A DNA stretch of 64,000 bases, taken from the NCBI RefSeq assembly GCF_000633455.1, contig NZ_AYMG01000023.1, forward strand, positions 62,001 to 126,000, given 5' to 3'. Made by a program: the position numbers and the translations under genes. The DNA is from Pedobacter jeongneungensis. GTDB taxonomy: Bacteria > Bacteroidota > Bacteroidia > Sphingobacteriales > Sphingobacteriaceae. A model generated the notes under the pieces. It made no database searches. It was not told where the DNA came from and worked only from the letters and a program-made list of their open reading frames with translations. Position 1 is the stretch's first letter; every line of letters begins with the position of its first letter. Positions 8,671 to 17,755 of the stretch are shown piece after piece.

Positions 8671-11600
8671 TTAAAACCCTACGTTAACACCAAATAAGAA
8701 TGACCTGGTACTTGGATAAGCACCGCGGTTATCGACACCAGGGCCTAAGCCTGTATCCTGAACAAAATCAGGATCGTTACCGCTGTACCCTGTAATGGTT
8801 GCTAAATTCTGGCCGGTGGCATATACGCGCAGGTTGCGGATATATTTTGTTTTTAACTTAAAGTTGTAACCCAGGGTAACCTCATCAATTTTTACGTTTG
8901 TACCACTTTCTATATAATAATCGGAGTACATATAAGTATCATTGATCTGGCTATATTTCCCAAACGCTTCTCTCAGGTAATTGGAACCTGTAATAGCCGG
9001 ATTTCCATAAGTTAATGCAGTTGCATTTAAGATATCGTAATCGAATTTACCCCTTAAAAACACCCTGAAATCGAAATTTTTATAAGTGAAATTAGCGGTA
9101 TAAGATGCATAATATTTCGGAATAGCATTTCCTATCGGCGCTAAATCCGATACATTCTTATCTTTTGAATTGTTTATTTGGTCGTTACGTACCGGAACAC
9201 CGTTTCTATTATAAAACAACCACTTTCCATTTGCATCAAAACCTGCAAAACGTTTACCATAAAAAACACCCACTTCTTCACCCTCATAAGTGGTAATAGC
9301 ATCTCCTAGATCGCCTGAACCACCTATTCCGCCGAAAGTCCTGTATTTAACGGCAAAAGAGTCGTTAGAGTAAGAATTTAAGGTATTTTTGATGGTACTA
9401 CCGGTAAAATCCATACTAAAAGTAAAATCTTTAGTTTTTATGGCCTGATAGCTCAGGGCAAGTTCTATACCCCTTGATGAGATATTACCAACATTGGCAT
9501 AAATGGTACTTTGAACGTAAGGAGGTTGAGGTGTAGTGTATAAATCCAACAGATCTTTCGTTGTTCTGTCGAAAACATCTATGGATCCGGTCAGCTTACT
9601 GTTAAACAAGGTAAAATCAACGCCGACATTGGTTTCGCTTTTAGATTCCCATTTAAGAAAAGGGTTTGGATTATATTGTGGACCATAAGTTTCTCTATAA
9701 CTGCCATCAGGATACAGGTATTTACCTCCTCCACTAAGCACCACCCTTGATGCATTATTGGCAAAACCAGAATTACCGGTTACACCAAAACCTGCTCTTA
9801 ATTTTAAGTAGTTAACCCACTTTACATCTTTCATAAACCCTTCTTCGGTAACATTCCAACCCACAGAAACAGCCGGGAAATTACCCCATTTGTTATTGTC
9901 TCCAAATCTGGATGAACCTTCATGTCTTAAAATTAATTGTAACAGGTATTTATTATCGTAGGAGTAGTTAATTCTACCAAAAAAGGCAATTAGTGTATTA
10001 TCGTTTTTATAACTGCCCATACCTGCTTTGCCATCGGCCAGTGCCTGTCCGGCACCCAGGTTATCTTCATTAAACTGATCGTTCAAGAAACCCCGTGTAT
10101 TAGCCTTGGTACCTTCTTCGATGTTATAACGATAACTGTAACCTGCCAAAGCGGTAATAGAATGTTTGCTGGCAAATGTTGTAGTGTATTGTAAGGTTGG
10201 CTCAAAAGCATAACCCTGTGAAAGGAAATTATTTTTGAAAGCATATCCGCCACCCGGGTAATCACTGTTTTCTATGGAGTTTTCACTATTCAGTTGTGCA
10301 TAACCACCATCAACAAAATTATCCCGCTGTAACGACCCAAATACCGACGCCTTTAAACCTTTTACAATGTCGAAATCAGCTTTCACATCAGCAGAGGTGG
10401 TTTGCTGTTTGCGATAGCTTGTTTGGGTAAAAAGCCTTGCATATTGATTGGTACTCTGGTTATCGTAATAAAACGAACCATCAGGATTATAAATCTGCTT
10501 AGTAGGATTTTTAGCTAATTCTTCTTCCCAGCCACTTCCATTTAATTCATTATCAAAAAATGGCGCGGTAAGACCATTGGAAAGTAAATTGGCATTATTT
10601 ACATTCGTGGCCAGATTTAACTGGATATTTAATTTATCATCAAAACCTTTCTGGTTGATGTTTAATCTTCCGGTATATTCTTTCCTGCCATTTTCTAAGG
10701 CAATACCCTGTAAATCGCGATAATTTAAACTTGCTCTATAGCTTGTTTTATCTGTTCCTCCAGAAAGTGCAAGGTTATGGTTCTGAGACAGATTGTTGTG
10801 ATTTACCAATTTATCATACAGATCTTCACTTCCTCCATAATCAATAGCATTAATTTCACCAGCATTGATTTTGGCCCTAAACTCATCTGCAGTTAAAAAA
10901 TCTAACCGGTTTTGAACAAATTCCTTACGGAAATAATTTGAGTAGGCAAATGTTGGCGGACCTGGCTTACCTTTTTTGGTGGTGATTAAAATTACACCGG
11001 CGTTTGCACTGGTACCATAAATTGCTGCACCAGAACCATCTTTTAACACATCGACAGATAAGATATCATCTTGCTGCAAAAGATCGGGGTTACCACCAGG
11101 GATCCCATCAATAACATAAAGCGGGCTTGCACTACCAGCTACAGAAACCACTCCACGCAATTGGACACTTGGCCCTGAATTGGGATTTGAGCTGTTTGCC
11201 CTGGTAATGTTTAATCCTGCAACTTTCCCCTGAACAAGATCCAATGCACTTCGGGCACCACTTTGCCTAAACTGCGAGGTATCTACGTGGGCAACTGAAG
11301 AGGTAACTTCTTTAGTTTTCAGTGTTCCATAACCAACAACCACAACCTCATCTAATTTTTGTGACTGGGATGGCACCAAACTAATGTTTAATGGCGTCGC
11401 ACCATTACCTGCCGGAACAGATTTCGTTTGGTAACCGATATAACTGAATACCAGTACATCGGTTGGGGAAGTTACGTTGATACTGAACTTACCGTTTTCC
11501 TGAGTTACACTACCACCTGTTTTGCCCTGGATTTTAATCCCGACACCAGGTAAACCGATTTTCTGCTCATCTACAACAATACCTGTAATTGTTTTTTGGC

Positions 11601-11895
11601 CGGTAGATGCTGTAGGGGCAGCAGCTGGTGTTGCAGGGGCTGTTGCTGGTACGGGAGCCGGAGTAGTAACCGGAGGCGAGCCACCAAGAGGATTCGGCGG
11701 TACTTTTACCGTATCGGCAGGTTTGGCAACCGGAACTTTTTTGGTTGTGTCTTGTTTTTTAGTTGTATCCTGCTGAAAATAATAACGGTTGAAACTGATT
11801 TTTTCGCTCGTAATTTTCGCAAACAACTGGGGGCTTGAAAGTAGGATCAGGCATAGGAATCCTGACATCCTGAGTAAAATGTTTTTCATTGGCAC
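8671..11895 (-). CDS. SusC/RagA TonB-linked outer membrane protein with long Pro/Ala/Thr linker
   Basis: SusC proteins are TonB-dependent outer membrane channels for oligosaccharides. The 1074-residue protein has a signal peptide (about 1-26, ending LFAK). An unusual Thr/Lys- then Pro/Ala/Thr-rich stretch spans about residues 40-100 (KKQDTTKKVPVAKPADTVK, then repeated PATAPATPAAAP). After it come the carboxypeptidase-regulatory-like domain (GIVVDEQKIGLPGVGIKIQG), the VVVVGYGTLK TonB-box-like motif, the plug (PLYVIDGIPGG, SVDVLKDGSGAAIYG) and the barrel. In most SusC proteins the regulatory domain directly follows the signal peptide. Translation could instead start at the Met at 11889 (MKNILL); the 11895 Met adds only two residues. 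An operator-like site lies about 95 bp upstream. Confidence 0.94.
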   Translation of the reverse strand: MPMKNILLRMSGFLCLILLSSPQLFAKITSEKISFNRYYFQQDTTKKQDTTKKVPVAKPADTVKVPPNPLGGSPPVTTPAPVPATAPATPAAAPTASTGQKTITGIVVDEQKIGLPGVGIKIQGKTGGSVTQENGKFSINVTSPTDVLVFSYIGYQTKSVPAGNGATPLNISLVPSQSQKLDEVVVVGYGTLKTKEVTSSVAHVDTSQFRQSGARSALDLVQGKVAGLNITRANSSNPNSGPSVQLRGVVSVAGSASPLYVIDGIPGGNPDLLQQDDILSVDVLKDGSGAAIYGTSANAGVILITTKKGKPGPPTFAYSNYFRKEFVQNRLDFLTADEFRAKINAGEINAIDYGGSEDLYDKLVNHNNLSQNHNLALSGGTDKTSYRASLNYRDLQGIALENGRKEYTGRLNINQKGFDDKLNIQLNLATNVNNANLLSNGLTAPFFDNELNGSGWEEELAKNPTKQIYNPDGSFYYDNQSTNQYARLFTQTSYRKQQTTSADVKADFDIVKGLKASVFGSLQRDNFVDGGYAQLNSENSIENSDYPGGGYAFKNNFLSQGYAFEPTLQYTTTFASKHSITALAGYSYRYNIEEGTKANTRGFLNDQFNEDNLGAGQALADGKAGMGSYKNDNTLIAFFGRINYSYDNKYLLQLILRHEGSSRFGDNNKWGNFPAVSVGWNVTEEGFMKDVKWVNYLKLRAGFGVTGNSGFANNASRVVLSGGGKYLYPDGSYRETYGPQYNPNPFLKWESKSETNVGVDFTLFNSKLTGSIDVFDRTTKDLLDLYTTPQPPYVQSTIYANVGNISSRGIELALSYQAIKTKDFTFSMDFTGSTIKNTLNSYSNDSFAVKYRTFGGIGGSGDLGDAITTYEGEEVGVFYGKRFAGFDANGKWLFYNRNGVPVRNDQINNSKDKNVSDLAPIGNAIPKYYASYTANFTYKNFDFRVFLRGKFDYDILNATALTYGNPAITGSNYLREAFGKYSQINDTYMYSDYYIESGTNVKIDEVTLGYNFKLKTKYIRNLRVYATGQNLATITGYSGNDPDFVQDTGLGPGVDNRGAYPSTRSFLFGVNVGF

Positions 11896-11989
11896 TCACT
11901 AGTTTAGTTTATAATTAGTTACGCAATGCGGCCAAATTTCACCAAATTAATAAGAGCAATGAGATTAATTAGTTTTAATTAGGATTTCC

Positions 11990-12003
11990 GCAAAACGATT
12001 TAG
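11990..12003. promoter_or_regulatory. Putative LacI-type operator upstream of susC
   Basis: GCAAAACGATTTAG is CG-centred; its reverse complement CTAAATCGTTTTGC resembles the sites at 5613 and 6907. It places susCD under the same regulator as the hydrolase genes. Assignment is by pattern only. Confidence 0.5.
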
Positions 12004-12079
12004 TAACGCATTAAAGGCCGTTTTGTTTTAAAAAAAATCAAAACCAACCTAAAATGTTACGTTAGCGGGAAAACTTAGT

Positions 12080-13183
12080 TTAGTGTAAATATGTAGAAAT
12101 TAACCTGGCAGTTTTTGCCGAGGCACCAGGTTTACCCATTAACGAAAGGAGCTCATCATAATGCTTTAACATTTCGTTTCTACCCTCGCCTGCTAAGATA
12201 ATCTTGAGTTCTTCGCTAACCTTTTGGGTATTGCAATCTTCCTGAATCAGCTCGGATACAATCTTTTTGTTTACAATGAGGTTAACTAACGAGATGAATT
12301 TAATTTTCACCAGCATCCTTGCAATGGCGATTGAGATGGTACCCCCTTTATAAACCACTACCTGTGGCACTTTAAATAAGGCAGTTTCCAGTGTAGCTGT
12401 TCCCGATGCTACAATTGCAGCATGGGCATGATGCAATAAATTATAAGTATTGTTAAACAGCAGTTTGACTTTTTTATTTCCGGTAAACTGGTGGTAATAA
12501 GCTTCGGTAAAAGTTGGGGCAGCTGCAATGGCAAAAGTATATTCCGGATATTCTTCTGTAACGCTTAACATTACCGGCAGCAAGCGCTCTATTTCCTGTT
12601 TACGGCTACCGGGCAACAGGGCAATAATTTTTTCGTCTCCCAGTTGATTGTTTTCACGAAAGTTTACACCTGGCGTAAACTGTGCAATTTCATCCAAAAG
12701 CGGATTGCCCACATAATCTACCTTCATGCCCCATTCCATGTAAAAATCGACCTCGAAAGGCAAAATACAGAACATGTGATCAACAATTCTTTTTATTTTG
12801 AGTACCCTTTTTTGATTCCAGGCCCAAACTTTAGGCGAAATATAATAACAAACCTTTATACCATTAGCTTTAGCAAATTCAGCAATTTTCAGGTTAAAAC
12901 CCGGAAAATCGATCAGGATCAACACATCGGGTTTCCATTTTAGAATATCTTCTTTACAGGCCTTGAGGTTTCTAAAAATGGTCCTTAAATTTAAAAGCAC
13001 TTCGGTAAAACCCATAAAAGCCATATCGGCATAATGTTTAACCAACCCGCCACCTTCTGCCTGCATTTTATCGCCACCAAAATACCTGAACACAGCTTCG
13101 CTATCCTCAGTTTTTAAGGCTTTCATTAAATTGGCGCCATGTAAATCGCCTGAGGCTTCTCCGGCTACGAGGTAGTACTTCAT
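12080..13183 (-). CDS. lpxB: Lipid-A-disaccharide synthase
   Basis: LpxB condenses UDP-2,3-diacylglucosamine with lipid X to make the lipid A disaccharide at the inner membrane face. The start is placed at the ATG at 13183, giving 367 residues beginning MKYYLVAGEASGDLHGANLM, the standard LpxB N-terminus. A longer reading from 13288 would add 35 residues encoded by a dispersed palindromic repeat and is rejected. Internal hallmarks include YFGGDKMQAEGG, DFPGFNLKIAEFAK, YYISPKVWAWNQKR and LLPGSRKQEIERLLP, plus ASGTATLETAL near the C-terminus. It is last in a surE-small membrane protein-lpxB run on the minus strand. Confidence 0.97.
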   Translation of the reverse strand: MKYYLVAGEASGDLHGANLMKALKTEDSEAVFRYFGGDKMQAEGGGLVKHYADMAFMGFTEVLLNLRTIFRNLKACKEDILKWKPDVLILIDFPGFNLKIAEFAKANGIKVCYYISPKVWAWNQKRVLKIKRIVDHMFCILPFEVDFYMEWGMKVDYVGNPLLDEIAQFTPGVNFRENNQLGDEKIIALLPGSRKQEIERLLPVMLSVTEEYPEYTFAIAAAPTFTEAYYHQFTGNKKVKLLFNNTYNLLHHAHAAIVASGTATLETALFKVPQVVVYKGGTISIAIARMLVKIKFISLVNLIVNKKIVSELIQEDCNTQKVSEELKIILAGEGRNEMLKHYDELLSLMGKPGASAKTARLISTYLH

Positions 13184-13203
13184 GTTATAATTTATGGTAT
13201 AAT

Positions 13204-13325
13204 CGTCATTGCGGGGAGGCACGACGAAGCAATCTTTTATGTTGTTTTTATTACTTAATCCTTCTTTATTCCGGATAGATTGCTTCACGCCCGCTCACCA
13301 TCCTCTTCTTCAGTTCGCAATGACG
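13204..13325. repeat. Dispersed palindromic element (CGTCATTGCG family)
   Basis: The element starts CGTCATTGCG and ends CGCAATGACG, perfect complements. Inner parts also pair (AAGCAATCT near the left arm with AGATTGCTT near the right), making a 122-bp imperfect inverted repeat between lpxB and the small membrane protein gene. A related left-arm copy is at 40525-40571. It extends the lpxB frame spuriously upstream. Confidence 0.8.
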
Positions 13326-13332
13326 CTGTTTT

Positions 13333-13605
13333 TCAAAAAACTTTGTAGGCAAAAAACGCAAAAGCGCATAAAAATGTTGCAGCCAATATGCCCCTGCCGA
13401 TATTTTCTTTATTGTATTTAAAAAATGTTTGCATGGTGTAGGCGTTTATTGCAATCCCACCGATGTACAACAAATCGGCTTTGGCAAGGTAGGCCACATG
13501 GTGAATAATATACCATGCGATGGAACAAAAAATTGCAGGGATAAGCAAACCAATGCCCAAACCTACCCATACCGAATTATTTAATCTTTTTAACCGATCA
13601 ATCAT
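13333..13605 (-). CDS. Small conserved membrane protein, function unknown
   Basis: This 90-residue protein has about three hydrophobic segments (around residues 12-33, 41-55 and 68-87: GLGIGLLIPAIFCSIAWYII, YIGGIAINAYTM, ILAATFLCAFAFFAY), so it is probably an inner membrane protein. I recognise no catalytic motif. Its stop is close to the dispersed repeat and its start lies 12 bp downstream of the surE stop, so it is probably cotranscribed with surE. Conservation in this operon would support a real gene, but nothing here reveals its job. Confidence 0.75.
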   Translation of the reverse strand: MIDRLKRLNNSVWVGLGIGLLIPAIFCSIAWYIIHHVAYLAKADLLYIGGIAINAYTMQTFFKYNKENIGRGILAATFLCAFAFFAYKVF

Positions 13606-13617
13606 AATAGCAGTTGC

Positions 13618-14463
13618 CTAACCTAAATTAATGCCATCGGGTGCCGAAACTTTTTTGCCTGCACTTTCAGATTTAGCATCATCACTACCGGTAAAATCCC
13701 AACTGTTTAGGGCCTGGATGGCATGGTGTGCGGTTAAATCAAACTGAACGGGAACAATAGAAACATAATTATGTTCTAAAGCCCAAACATCGGTATCCTC
13801 TCCTTTATCAAAATTTTCAAAAACACCAGTTAACCAATAATATGGACGTTTGTAAGGATCTGTTCTTTCATCAAACTCTTCCATCCATTTTGCATTGGCC
13901 TGACGACAGATTTTAACCCCTTTTAAGTTGTCGCCTTTTGGGAAATTAACATTTAATAAGGTACCCTCTGGTAAACCATTGGCCAAAACCTGTTCGCATA
14001 TGTTTTTTATGTACTTTTTGGTATGACTGAAATCGGCATCGGCAGCAAAATCATCTAAAGAGAAACCAATAGATGGAATTTTTTCAATGGCTCCTTCTAC
14101 CGCAGCCGACATGGTGCCAGAATACAATACATTAATTGAGTTATTCAATCCATGGTTGATTCCAGATACGCATAAATCAGGTTTTTTACCCTTAAAAATC
14201 TTGTTTACGGCAATTTTAACACAATCAACAGGAGTTCCACTGCATTTGTACATTTCTACCCCCTCATAAAGGTCAACTTTATCAAAACGGATTGGTTTTC
14301 CAATGGTGATGGCATGTCCCATTCCGCTTTGAGGACTATCTGGTGCAACTACCACTACATTCCCCAACCCTTGCATTACTTCCATTAAATTTTTGATACC
14401 CGTAGCTGTAATACCATCGTCGTTTACAACTAAAATATTTGGTTTTGTGCCCTGCTTTGTCAT
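13618..14463 (-). CDS. surE: 5'/3'-nucleotidase SurE
   Basis: SurE is a cytoplasmic metal-dependent phosphatase that removes phosphate from nucleoside monophosphates. The 281-residue protein carries the metal-binding N-terminus NILVVNDDGITATGI (residues 9-23), APDSPQSGMGHAIT with the catalytic Ser/Asn region, and SGINHGLNNSINVLYSGT. C-terminal elements (DVWALEHNYVSIVPVQFDLT) are also typical. The tail after about residue 262 (SDDAKSESAGKKVSAPDG) looks disordered. It is the first gene of a surE-small membrane protein-lpxB unit, divergent from the M16 peptidase. Confidence 0.96.
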   Translation of the reverse strand: MTKQGTKPNILVVNDDGITATGIKNLMEVMQGLGNVVVVAPDSPQSGMGHAITIGKPIRFDKVDLYEGVEMYKCSGTPVDCVKIAVNKIFKGKKPDLCVSGINHGLNNSINVLYSGTMSAAVEGAIEKIPSIGFSLDDFAADADFSHTKKYIKNICEQVLANGLPEGTLLNVNFPKGDNLKGVKICRQANAKWMEEFDERTDPYKRPYYWLTGVFENFDKGEDTDVWALEHNYVSIVPVQFDLTAHHAIQALNSWDFTGSDDAKSESAGKKVSAPDGINLG

Positions 14464-14588
14464 GCCGGTAAAAATACAGATTTATAAATTCAAGGCACAA
14501 TAAACCTTGATTTATATGCTAAAATCATTTATTCCTGACTTTTTAGTTCCGAAATAAAAATTATTTTCATTCGATAACAGAAAGCATA

Positions 14589-14596
14589 TATATTTG
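14589..14596 (+). promoter_or_regulatory. -7 promoter element for the M16 peptidase
   Basis: TATATTTG exactly matches the Bacteroidota TAnnTTTG consensus. A T-rich stretch about 22 bp upstream (14561-14567) is a weak -33 candidate. The start site would be near 14603, giving a leader of about 85 nt to the ATG at 14689. Confidence 0.45.
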
Positions 14597-14688
14597 AATA
14601 AATAACTTATTACAAATGAACGCTGTATTTGGTCTTCCTATCATCAACCAAATACACCCTCATGATCATAAAAACCAAAACCAATTCA

Positions 14689-17622
14689 ATGAAATTCAAA
14701 CTATTTACTTTGGCTTGTTTTCTGATTACAGGTTCTTTAGCGAATGCTCAAACAACCTATCAGTGGAAAACAGGAACTTCGGGTGGCTACGCCTACAAAT
14801 ATGTAACCAACGATCCGACCAAAACCCGTTTTTATACCCTAAAAAATGGCCTAACGGTAATTTTATCCCAAAATAACAAAGAGCCAAATATCACCTATAA
14901 AATGGCGGTTAGGGCAGGTAGTAATACCGATCCCAGGACTAATACCGGTTTAGCGCATTATTTAGAGCACCTTTTATTTAAAGGAACGGATAAATTCGGA
15001 ACGTTAAACTACGCCAAAGAAAAACCTTATCTGGATAAGATTGAGGCACTTTACGAAACTTATAACAAAACCACGGATCCGGTTAAACGTAAGGAGATTT
15101 ATAAAGAAATCGATAAAACTTCGGGCGAGGCTTCTAATTATTCGATTGCAAACGAATACGATAAAATGATGAAATCGATCGGAAGCAATAGCACAAATGC
15201 CCATACTTCGGTAGAGGAAACGGTGTACGAGGAAGACCTTCCATCAAACGCCATTGATAAATTTTTAGCTGTACAGGCAGAACGTTTCCGTGCACCTGTT
15301 TTCCGCATTTTCCACACAGAGTTAGAAGCGGTTTACGAAGAGAAAAACATTGGCATGGATAACGACGGACGTAAAATGTACGAGAAAATGTTGTATTCGT
15401 TGTTCCCAACGCACAATTACGGACAACAAACCACCATTGGTACAATTGAGCATTTAAAGAATCCGTCGTTAATCGAAATCAGAAAATATTACGATAAATA
15501 TTATGTGCCGAACAATATGGCCGTAATTATGAGTGGTGATATTAATTATGATGACCTGATTAAAAAAATTGATAAGGATTTTGCTTACATGAAGTCTAAA
15601 CCATTATCGTTATACAATCCTGCTCCTGAAAAACCATTAACACAGGTTCAAAAAGTTGATATTTATGGACCAAGTGCCGAAAGTTTATATGTTGCTTACA
15701 GGGGTTTTGCACAAAATACCCACGAGAGTTTATTGCTTGATTTAATCAGCAGTATTTTAGCTAATGGCAAAGCTGGTTTAATGGATATCAACATTAATAA
15801 ACAGCAAAAAATGTTAAGGGCAGGTGCCGGTTACAACTCGATGAAAGATTATGGTATCTTCATTTTATCTGGCTCGCCAAAAGCAGGTCAGAGTTTAGAG
15901 GAAGCTCAAAAATTATTATTAGAGCAGGTAGAATTGCTTAAAAAGGGCGAATTTGATGAAAGTTTGATCAAAGCTACTGTTGCAAATATTAAATTATCTG
16001 AACTACAGAACTTTGATAATAACGACGTACGTGCCGATTTTACCATGAATGCCTTTATTCAAAACCGTGGTACGGAGTGGGATAAAACATTGGCATCAAC
16101 CGATGCTATGGGCAAAGTAACCAAAAAAGAAATTGTAGATTTTGCCAATAAGTTTTTCATTAACAATTATGTTTCCATCTTAAAACATAAAGGCGAAGAT
16201 AAAAGCATTATAAAAGTAGAAAAACCAACCATCACTGCTGTAAAAACTAATGTAAACGAGGTTTCTCCATTCACAAAAGAAATTATTGCGGCACCGGTTA
16301 AACCAATTGCTCCTAAATTTTTAGATTATACAAAAGATCTTCAATTTGGTAAAGCAGGCATTGCCGATGTAATTGCCGTTCAAAACACTGAAAACGGAAT
16401 TTTCCGCATGAGTTACCGTTTTGATATGGGCTCTTACAATTACAAATTATTGCCTTATGCTGCTCAATATTTAGCTTTCTTAAGCACCGATAAATATTCT
16501 GCAGAAGATATCAGCAAAGCCTTTTATAACATCGCCTGTAGCTACAACGTTAATGTAGGCACTGATGTGACTACGGTATCGATCAGCGGTTTACAAGAGA
16601 ATTTCGAAAAAGCGGTAGCGCTACTTGAAGATGTTTTAGCACATTGCAAGCCAAACGAAAAAGCCCTTGAAGATTTAAAAGGCCGTTTATTAAAATCGAG
16701 AGATAATGCCAAATTGAATAAATCATCAATCCTGGGTGGTTTAATGAGCTATGCACAATACGGAAAAGATAATCCTTTCAACTATGGATTAACGAATGAT
16801 GAGATCAAAAATATGAAATCAGCCGATTTGATTTACATCCTGCATAACCTTACCAATTATAAACACACCATTACTTATTACGGACCTAAAACTTTAGCAG
16901 CATTTTCTGCTGAGATTGTTAAAGCACATCCATTGGCAAAAGAATTTACAGATGCGGCGCCGATCAAGAAATTTGTGTACACCAAAACTGATTCGAACAA
17001 GGTTTATTTTGCCGATTATGACATGGTTCAGGCAGAAATCCGTTGGGTACGTAATGGTGGATTATACGATCCGGCCAATTCAGCTAAAATTGCTTTATTC
17101 AATAACTATTTTGGTGGCGGTATGGGTTCTGTGGTATTCCAAACCATCCGCGAATCTAAAGCTTTAGCCTACTCTACCTTTGCGGTATATTCTTCTCCAA
17201 ACAGTAAAGAAAAAGAAAATACAATTATCGCTTATGTAGGTACGCAGGCTGATAAAATGAATGATGCGGTTGCTGGTATGAACGACTTATTAACCACGTT
17301 ACCTGAATCGGACAAATCATTCGATTTATCAAAAACCAATTCTTTAAATGGCATAGAAACCAGCCGTATTACTAAAGATGGCATCATTTATACCTATTTA
17401 GCAGATAAAAAATTAGGTTTTGATCATGATTCAAGAATTGATGAGTATGCTAACCTAAAGCCATTAACTTTTAACGATGTAAAATCGTTTCACCAAACAA
17501 ACCTTTCTGGCAAACCATACAGCTATTGTATCGTTGCTTCAGAAAAGAAAATCAACATGGCTGATTTAGCTAAATTTGGTCCGGTGACTAAATTGAGCTT
17601 AGAGCAGATTTTTGGATACTAG
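14689..17622 (+). CDS. M16 family zinc metallopeptidase (pitrilysin/insulinase type), exported
   Basis: M16 peptidases degrade peptides inside a clamshell of two homologous halves. The start is set at the ATG at 14689 because it opens a clean signal peptide (MKFKLFTLACFLITGSLANA); the frame extends 20 codons further upstream without signal-like sequence. The protein is 977 residues. The inverted zinc motif HYLEH is at about residues 90-94, with the downstream ligand Glu in LEAVYEEKN. The second half (from about residue 520) lacks HxxEH, as expected for the inactive partner domain, and has the glycine-rich FNNYFGGGMGSVVFQTIRE. It is probably periplasmic and monocistronic, followed by a terminator at 17689. 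Confidence 0.93.
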   Translation: MKFKLFTLACFLITGSLANAQTTYQWKTGTSGGYAYKYVTNDPTKTRFYTLKNGLTVILSQNNKEPNITYKMAVRAGSNTDPRTNTGLAHYLEHLLFKGTDKFGTLNYAKEKPYLDKIEALYETYNKTTDPVKRKEIYKEIDKTSGEASNYSIANEYDKMMKSIGSNSTNAHTSVEETVYEEDLPSNAIDKFLAVQAERFRAPVFRIFHTELEAVYEEKNIGMDNDGRKMYEKMLYSLFPTHNYGQQTTIGTIEHLKNPSLIEIRKYYDKYYVPNNMAVIMSGDINYDDLIKKIDKDFAYMKSKPLSLYNPAPEKPLTQVQKVDIYGPSAESLYVAYRGFAQNTHESLLLDLISSILANGKAGLMDININKQQKMLRAGAGYNSMKDYGIFILSGSPKAGQSLEEAQKLLLEQVELLKKGEFDESLIKATVANIKLSELQNFDNNDVRADFTMNAFIQNRGTEWDKTLASTDAMGKVTKKEIVDFANKFFINNYVSILKHKGEDKSIIKVEKPTITAVKTNVNEVSPFTKEIIAAPVKPIAPKFLDYTKDLQFGKAGIADVIAVQNTENGIFRMSYRFDMGSYNYKLLPYAAQYLAFLSTDKYSAEDISKAFYNIACSYNVNVGTDVTTVSISGLQENFEKAVALLEDVLAHCKPNEKALEDLKGRLLKSRDNAKLNKSSILGGLMSYAQYGKDNPFNYGLTNDEIKNMKSADLIYILHNLTNYKHTITYYGPKTLAAFSAEIVKAHPLAKEFTDAAPIKKFVYTKTDSNKVYFADYDMVQAEIRWVRNGGLYDPANSAKIALFNNYFGGGMGSVVFQTIRESKALAYSTFAVYSSPNSKEKENTIIAYVGTQADKMNDAVAGMNDLLTTLPESDKSFDLSKTNSLNGIETSRITKDGIIYTYLADKKLGFDHDSRIDEYANLKPLTFNDVKSFHQTNLSGKPYSYCIVASEKKINMADLAKFGPVTKLSLEQIFGY

Positions 17623-17688
17623 ATTAAGGTAGAAGGTAAGAAGGCGGAGGGTAGAAGGTAAAAACCCAAAGCAAAAAATTAAAATATG

Positions 17689-17719
17689 AGCGGTTCTCAG
17701 AAATGGGGACCGCTTTTTG
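17689..17719 (+). terminator. Terminator after the M16 peptidase
   Basis: The arms AGCGGTTCTC and GGGGACCGCT pair over 10 bp (with G-T pairs) around a 6-nt loop, followed by TTTTTG. It lies 67 bp after the stop, beyond a short AAGGTAGAAGGTAAG microrepeat at 17626-17661. Confidence 0.85.
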
Positions 17720-17755
17720 TTTGGTTCATTAGGTTGCATGGTGCAGAAAATTACT

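Noticed and set aside
13184..13288. N-terminal extension of lpxB to 13288
   Set aside because: The extra 35 codons come largely from a dispersed palindromic element; LpxB proteins start at the MKYYLVAGEASGD-type sequence.
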